A program made the translations under genes and the position numbers. The notes beneath the pieces were generated by a model that was given only the letters and a program-made list of their open reading frames with translations, did not search any database and was not told where the DNA came from. A stretch of 64,000 bases of DNA. It comes from DATGMP01 sp035293565 (lineage in GTDB: Bacteria > Pseudomonadota > Alphaproteobacteria > BOG-932 > Roseiterribacteraceae). Positions 59,066 through 64,000 of this stretch are shown piece by piece. How positions within the stretch are numbered: the stretch's first letter is position 1; each line of letters opens with the position of its first letter. Location: NCBI GenBank assembly GCA_035293565.1, contig DATGMP010000106.1, positions 33,165-97,164 on the forward strand, written 5' to 3'.

Positions 59066-59973
59066 AAGACCCCTATTCGGTGCTGGGCGTCGCCAAGACG
59101 GCGAGCGCCGACGACATCAAGAAAGCTTACCGCAAGCTCGCCAAGCAGCTTCATCCTGATCTCAATCCGGGAAACGCTGAAGCGTCGGCGCGCTTCCAGG
59201 ACGTCTCGGCGGCCTACGATCTTTTGGGCGATCCGGAGAAAAAAAGCCGCTTCGATCGCGGTGAGATCGATGCAACTGGCCAGGAGCGGCCGGAAGCCGC
59301 GTATTATCGGGCGTATGCTGGAGGACCCCAGGGCGAAAAATATCGCGCCGGATTCGACCCGTCCGATCTCTTCGCCGATCTCTTCGGACGCGGTGCTCGT
59401 GGCGGCGATTTTCGCAGCGGCGGCGAATTCCGGACGCGTGGTGGCGATGTGGCCTATGCGCTGACGGTCGACTTCATCGAGGCTGCGAAGGGGGCTCAGA
59501 AGAGGCTGACCTTCCCAGATGGGCGCGCGCTCGACGTGAATGTGCCGCCGGGAACCGAGAGCGGGCAGATCCTCCGGCTGCGTGGCCAGGGCAGTCCCGG
59601 TATCGGGGGAGGGCCTTCGGGCGATGCGCTCATCGAGATCACCGTCGCGCCGCATCCCTTCTTCCGCCGTGAGGGGAACGACATCTATCTGGACCTGCCG
59701 GTTACCCTTACCGAGGCCATCGGCGGCGCAAAAATCAACGTGCCGACGATCGACGGCCCGGTCAGCATGAGCGTTCCCGCCGCATCGAACACCGGGACGA
59801 AGCTTCGGCTGCGCGGGCGCGGGATTGCCCTCAAGGGCGCGCAACGCGGCGATCAGTACGTGACGTTGAAGGTTGTGCTGCCGAAAGAGCCCGATGCTGC
59901 GCTGAAGGAATTCGTGAAGAGCTGGTCCGGACGCGATTACGATGTCCGTGGTCCGGCGGGCATGGGATCATGA
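59062..59973 (+). CDS. CbpA-like DnaJ co-chaperone
   Basis: 303 residues. The J domain (1-70) has HPD in KQLHPDLNPGN. There is no zinc-finger; the C-terminal client-binding domains run from about 120 to the end (LTVDFIEAAKGAQKRLTFPDG and VTLTEAIGGAKINVPTIDG). This is the CbpA layout. It probably works with DnaK and is regulated by the next gene product, CbpM. It is unusually coupled (ATGA) to an ABC-importer operon. Confidence 0.92.
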   Translation: MKDPYSVLGVAKTASADDIKKAYRKLAKQLHPDLNPGNAEASARFQDVSAAYDLLGDPEKKSRFDRGEIDATGQERPEAAYYRAYAGGPQGEKYRAGFDPSDLFADLFGRGARGGDFRSGGEFRTRGGDVAYALTVDFIEAAKGAQKRLTFPDGRALDVNVPPGTESGQILRLRGQGSPGIGGGPSGDALIEITVAPHPFFRREGNDIYLDLPVTLTEAIGGAKINVPTIDGPVSMSVPAASNTGTKLRLRGRGIALKGAQRGDQYVTLKVVLPKEPDAALKEFVKSWSGRDYDVRGPAGMGS

Positions 59974-60290
59974 CGATCGTCGAGCAGATCGCCGCCGAAT
60001 TCGGAGTCGGCGCGGACGAAGTCGCCGTCTGGGTGGAGCGCCGGTGGGTGCTGCCGGCCCGCGGCGGTGCCGATCTCGCCTTCAGCGATGCCGATCGCGC
60101 CCGTTGCCGCATGATCGCCGAATTCCGCCGCGATCTCGCCATCGACGATGAGGCGATGCCGGTCGTGCTCGACCTCGTCGATCGGCTCCACGCCGCGCGG
60201 GCCGAGCTGAGACGAGTGTTGGAAGCCGTGGCCGCGTTGCCCAAGCCTCACAAGGATCGGATCCTGGAACGACTTCTCGGGGAGGATTAG
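59970..60290 (+). CDS. cbpM: chaperone modulator CbpM
   Basis: 106 residues, MerR-like N-terminal helix-turn-helix fold (EQIAAEFGVGADEVAVWVERRWVLP) followed by helices with DEAMPVVLDLVDRLH. CbpM inhibits CbpA by binding its J domain. The ATG overlaps the dnaJ stop (ATGA), the conserved cbpA-cbpM order. Followed after 2 bp by the DUF2147 gene. Confidence 0.9.
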   Translation: MTIVEQIAAEFGVGADEVAVWVERRWVLPARGGADLAFSDADRARCRMIAEFRRDLAIDDEAMPVVLDLVDRLHAARAELRRVLEAVAALPKPHKDRILERLLGED

Positions 60291-60292
60291 AA

Positions 60293-60772
60293 ATGAAACG
60301 GCTACTCGGGATGTTGATCGCGAGCGTTTGCTGGCCGACCGCCGCGCTGGCGGCGGATCAGGCGCCGTCGGCGGTCGGAGATTGGGTTACCGCGGACCAT
60401 GAGGCTGTGGTCGAGATTGCGCCGTGCAGCAGCGGCTTATGCGGCACGCTCGTCGGCCTGAGGCACGATCACCCTCCGGGTGAGATCCCCAGGGACAAGA
60501 AAAATCCCGACGCTGGGAAGCGTGGCACGCCGCTTTGCGGCTTGCTGATGCTGGGCAGCTTCAAGCCCGACTCGAGCAATCCCAACAGATGGGTGGATGG
60601 CTGGGCCTATGACCCCGACAGCGGCAACACCTATTCGGGGCAGTTTCAACTCGACGGGCCCAACACGCTAAAGCTTCGCGGTTATGTCGGGATACCGCTC
60701 TTCGGGCGTACCGAAACCTGGACTCGCGAAGGTCCGGAGCCGCACAACCGCTGCGCAGCGGCCGGCGGCTAG
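60293..60772 (+). CDS. DUF2147 domain-containing secreted protein
   Basis: 159 residues. Signal peptide of about 20 residues (ending ALAADQ), then the DUF2147 pattern: VGDWVTADHEAVVEIAPCSSGLCGTLVG, LCGLLMLG, WVDGWAYDPDSGNTYSG and GYVGIPLFGRTETWTR. The function of the domain is unknown; lipocalin-like periplasmic binding has been suggested. GGAGG for ATG 60293 lies at the end of cbpM. Confidence 0.9.
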   Translation: MKRLLGMLIASVCWPTAALAADQAPSAVGDWVTADHEAVVEIAPCSSGLCGTLVGLRHDHPPGEIPRDKKNPDAGKRGTPLCGLLMLGSFKPDSSNPNRWVDGWAYDPDSGNTYSGQFQLDGPNTLKLRGYVGIPLFGRTETWTREGPEPHNRCAAAGG

Positions 60773-60805
60773 GGCGAGTTCAGCCGCAGGCGCTCCAGGG
60801 ACGCT

Positions 60806-62164
60806 CTAGGGGCGCGCTGCCGCCACTTGGCTGCCGCTGACGAGTTGGGCGAAGCGCCGGTCGCGCTCCTCCACCATATGGTGGAAGGCGACGAGCTCGG
60901 ACCCCTGAAGACCCGTGTTGAGCGGCATGGCCGCGACGCTCGCGGGATTTACCTGCACGCCGTCGCGAATGACTTCATAATGCAGGTGCGGCCCGGTCGC
61001 CTCGCCGGTCATCCCGACATACCCGATCACCTGGCCCTGATGGACCTGATGACCCGTGATCGATCCGGCGGCAATCCGGCTCATATGGCCGTAAGCGGTC
61101 TCCATCGTGCTGCTGTGCCGTATGCGGATATAGCGACCATAACCACCAGCCCAGCCGGCGATCTCGATGGTGCCGTCGCCCGCCGCATAGATGGGCGTCC
61201 CGGTGGGAACCGCGAAATCGACGCCTTTGTGCATGCGCGTATATCCGAGAATCGGGTGCATCCGCATGCCGAAGCCGGAGGAGAGGCGCGCGCCGTCGAC
61301 CGGCGTGCGCAACAGGCCTTTGCGCACGCTCTTGCCGTCGGGACCGTAGAAATCGACGCTGCCGTCGGGACGGCGGAAGCCGTAAATCGAATGCTCCTTG
61401 CCCGAGAGCGTCAGCTTGGCAAAGAGAAGGTCGCCCGGATGGTCGCCGCTCTGGCCGACCATGTTGTCGTACATGACCTCGAACCGGTCGCCCGGCTGGA
61501 TCTCGCGCTGGAAGTCGACATCATAAGAGAAGGCGCGGATCATCGCGGCGGCGACAATGTAGGGGACGCCCGCCTCGGCGGTCGACTCGAAGAGATTGCT
61601 GTGGATCGCGCCCCGCGCCACGCGCGTCTCCGCGGTCAGGGGGACGGCGGACTGGAAGGCGACGAAGGCGTCGCCCTTGCGATCGACCGTCACCGCGTGC
61701 GCGTCGTCCGACTGAAACTCGAAGCCCCGGAAAGACCCGGCGGCGTCGCTGAAATTCACAGTGACGAACTGGCCGGCCTTGAGCTTGCGCGGATCATAAA
61801 CGCGCCGAGTCGCTTCGACCGCTGCTTGCGCTTCGGCGGCAGGGACGTCCGCGGCGGCCAGCACGCCGGCCAGAGTCTCTCCATCCGGCACGGCGAGCGT
61901 AAGGCGCATCGGCGCGGCTGGCGCGGTCGCGACAGGCAGCGCCGAGTCGACCACAAGCGACACCGCTTGAAGCGGCGTCCCCAAGGTGGCGGATTGCATC
62001 GCCGGAGCGCGCTGATGCGCGTCAGGCCAACCAATCAGATTGTGGATGGCTGAGTTGAGCTCGACGCCGTAGGTCGACAACGCCAGCAAAACAGCCATTA
62101 CCGTCGAAGGTGCAGCGACGTGCACCTTCACCGCGAAGTACCCATCGATATCGCCGTCCCTCAT
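60806..62164 (-). CDS. M23 family metallopeptidase (LytM domain)
   Basis: 452 residues. A short hydrophobic N-terminal anchor or signal (about 18-40) is followed by a LysM/OapA-like central part and a C-terminal M23 domain. The zinc motif is HKGVDFAVPTGTP (His and Asp) and H-X-H in GPHLHYEV; AYGHMSRI supplies the active-site His. It cuts peptidoglycan cross-bridges or activates amidases. Monocistronic, divergent from the rrn operon. The active site is complete. Confidence 0.93.
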   Translation of the reverse strand: MRDGDIDGYFAVKVHVAAPSTVMAVLLALSTYGVELNSAIHNLIGWPDAHQRAPAMQSATLGTPLQAVSLVVDSALPVATAPAAPMRLTLAVPDGETLAGVLAAADVPAAEAQAAVEATRRVYDPRKLKAGQFVTVNFSDAAGSFRGFEFQSDDAHAVTVDRKGDAFVAFQSAVPLTAETRVARGAIHSNLFESTAEAGVPYIVAAAMIRAFSYDVDFQREIQPGDRFEVMYDNMVGQSGDHPGDLLFAKLTLSGKEHSIYGFRRPDGSVDFYGPDGKSVRKGLLRTPVDGARLSSGFGMRMHPILGYTRMHKGVDFAVPTGTPIYAAGDGTIEIAGWAGGYGRYIRIRHSSTMETAYGHMSRIAAGSITGHQVHQGQVIGYVGMTGEATGPHLHYEVIRDGVQVNPASVAAMPLNTGLQGSELVAFHHMVEERDRRFAQLVSGSQVAAARP

Positions 62165-62418
62165 ATTTTCGAGCCGCTGGCGCGGCTCTTTTGAGGTTGG
62201 TTAAGTTTTTTATCCAACCCGACGCGACCTTGCGTACGGCCCTATCCCTTGTCAAGCCGTTAACGACCACAAAGAGGGTATGGAACCTAATGATCTGTGG
62301 ACGACTCGGGGGACAGGCGCTTCGCTGGGGCCGGCGACCGGGAATCGGCGCCGGCGAGGGGGCGGCGCCTTCAGCCCGCGCGGGCCGATCGGGATCGACT
62401 CGACGATCTCTCTTGGCG

Positions 62419-62446
62419 CTCGAGGCGTATCTCTCGAGGCGTATCT
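62419..62446. repeat. 14-bp direct tandem duplication
   Basis: CTCGAGGCGTATCT occurs twice without spacer (62419-62432 and 62433-62446), upstream of the rrn promoter. It is probably a slippage product. Confidence 0.6.
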
Positions 62447-62627
62447 GAAGTACGCAGCTGGACTATTCGATCGAAGAAGCGGGACAGGGGCTTTACAAGC
62501 CGATCGGATGTCTCTAAACAGCGCGCCTTCCGAGGACGCGACCGGCACCTGCCGAGCGGGTCCGGGGTGTCTTTCTCCGAAGGCTGCGTGGCTCAGTAAG
62601 CTTCGCTCCAAAAAGTGAAAATACCTC

Positions 62628-62656
62628 TGGACAGGTCTTCGGGCGGCTCTTATATT
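62628..62656 (+). promoter_or_regulatory. rrn operon promoter
   Basis: TGGACA (62628-62633, 5 of 6 match to TTGACA), an exact 17-bp spacer, then TATATT (62651-62656, 5 of 6). The upstream segment CCAAAAAGTGAAAATA is A-rich like an UP element. It lies about 370 nt ahead of 16S rRNA on the same strand. Confidence 0.7.
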
Positions 62657-63025
62657 CCTTGGCTCCGGCGTCGACTCAGTTGGCCGACGTTGGTCCCTTG
62701 AAGCTCAGGGAATATGGAAGCGGCGCAAGTCGCCGGTTTCCGCGTTGAGCTGAAAAATGACGAGGTTTTGACGTTTCGAGGAGCGCGTTCCTCTGGAATG
62801 CGGTCAGCGGGGCGTTTTGCGGTCCGGTTAAGGGCTGCGGATGTTGTACATCGTTGAAAGCCGAGAAGGGATGCGCAGGCGGTGGTCCGGCGAGTGACGT
62901 GTTTGGCGTTAGTCGCGACCTCGCAAGCGTATCCAGAACAGTAGTTTGAACTTCTGTTCGAAGACTCGTGAAAGCGAGGTCCTTGAATGGACATCCGGCG
63001 GAGCAATCCGGTGGATGTGCCTAGA

Positions 63026-64000
<975 letters not shown>

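Larger units (their letters stand above)
62165..63025. other. 861-bp intergenic region with rrn promoter and leader
   Basis: Between the M23 gene and 16S rRNA. It contains an AT-rich start, short overlapping frames of about 110 codons in several frames (62252-62618) that look non-coding, a 14-bp tandem duplication at 62419-62446, the rrn promoter at 62628-62656 and a 370-nt leader. Close to 16S, ACATCC (62991-62996) and GGATGT form a stem likely used in precursor processing. No tRNA gene and no exact boxA was found. Confidence 0.6.

Noticed and set aside
62252..62618. Three overlapping frames of about 100-119 codons before the rrn promoter
   Set aside because: Their products are Arg/Gly/Pro-rich without signal, membrane helix or motif, they overlap on both strands, and no ribosome site supports one.

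Overview
The window is chromosomal DNA from a GC-rich alphaproteobacterium. The evidence is a partial 16S rRNA gene of alphaproteobacterial type at the right edge, a SAM-II riboswitch in front of metZ, a MucR/Ros regulator, glnD, an ornithine-lipid gene pair, and the alphaproteobacterial order trmB-metK-HTH-lnt-corC-ybeY-phoH-miaB. I cannot assign a genus. Most genes are tightly packed, many overlap by 1-4 bp, and GTG/TTG starts are frequent (nusA, metK, glnD, lnt, ybeY, phoH, miaB, trpS, rbfA, pqqB, pqqE).

Layout. 1-3.1 kb (+): acyl-CoA/lipid-type accessory genes (DUF7064-like protein, APH-fold kinase, DUF6285, enoyl-CoA hydratase). 3.1-5.2 kb (-): a VOC protein and a nitronate-monooxygenase-like flavoprotein. 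5.4-15 kb (-): the transcription/translation block rimP-nusA-ylxR/L7Ae-infB-rbfA-truB-rpsO-pnp. 15-24.6 kb (-): trmB, metK, an XRE regulator, lnt, corC, ybeY, phoH, miaB, olsA-like and olsB-like. 24.8-32.3 kb (-): mucR, a tsaB-rimI fusion, an Nfu-type protein, a universal stress protein, a TIGR02186 protein with a TauE/SafE permease, trpS, murJ and a small membrane protein. 32.4-35.7 kb (+): pqqABCDE. 35.7-39.7 kb (-): glnD and riboswitch-controlled metZ. 40-48.7 kb: an accessory region with an LLM flavoprotein, small secreted proteins, a receiver-domain remnant, a type-B carboxylesterase, two cytochromes P450, an epoxide hydrolase and two tandem threonine-rich secreted paralogues. 48.7-51.3 kb (-): mutS. 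51.4-55.7 kb (+): an NAD-dependent epimerase, a secreted protein, an OmpR-family regulator with its histidine kinase, and two small secreted Lys/His/Ser-rich proteins. 55.7-60.8 kb: a CHAP amidase, then a coupled operon of a BtuFCD-type importer, a CbpA-like DnaJ, CbpM and a DUF2147 protein. 60.8-62.2 kb (-): an M23 peptidase. 62.2-64 kb: rrn leader and 16S rRNA.

How the genes fit together. The left half is mostly conserved housekeeping genes for translation, RNA turnover, tRNA modification and envelope lipid/lipoprotein maturation. The accessory material lies in three patches: pqq between glnD and murJ, the P450/esterase patch between metZ and mutS, and the two-component/secreted-protein patch after mutS.

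The most interesting candidate system is at 52.3-55.7 kb. A two-component operon and a nearby gene for a small basic secreted protein share a 17-bp upstream sequence, CATTACA-N5-TTAAT, found nowhere else that I noticed. It resembles an RstA-type box. The secreted proteins resemble enterobacterial acid-shock protein Asr in composition, and Asr is controlled by RstBA. The second clear regulatory find is the SAM-II aptamer followed by an intrinsic terminator ahead of metZ.
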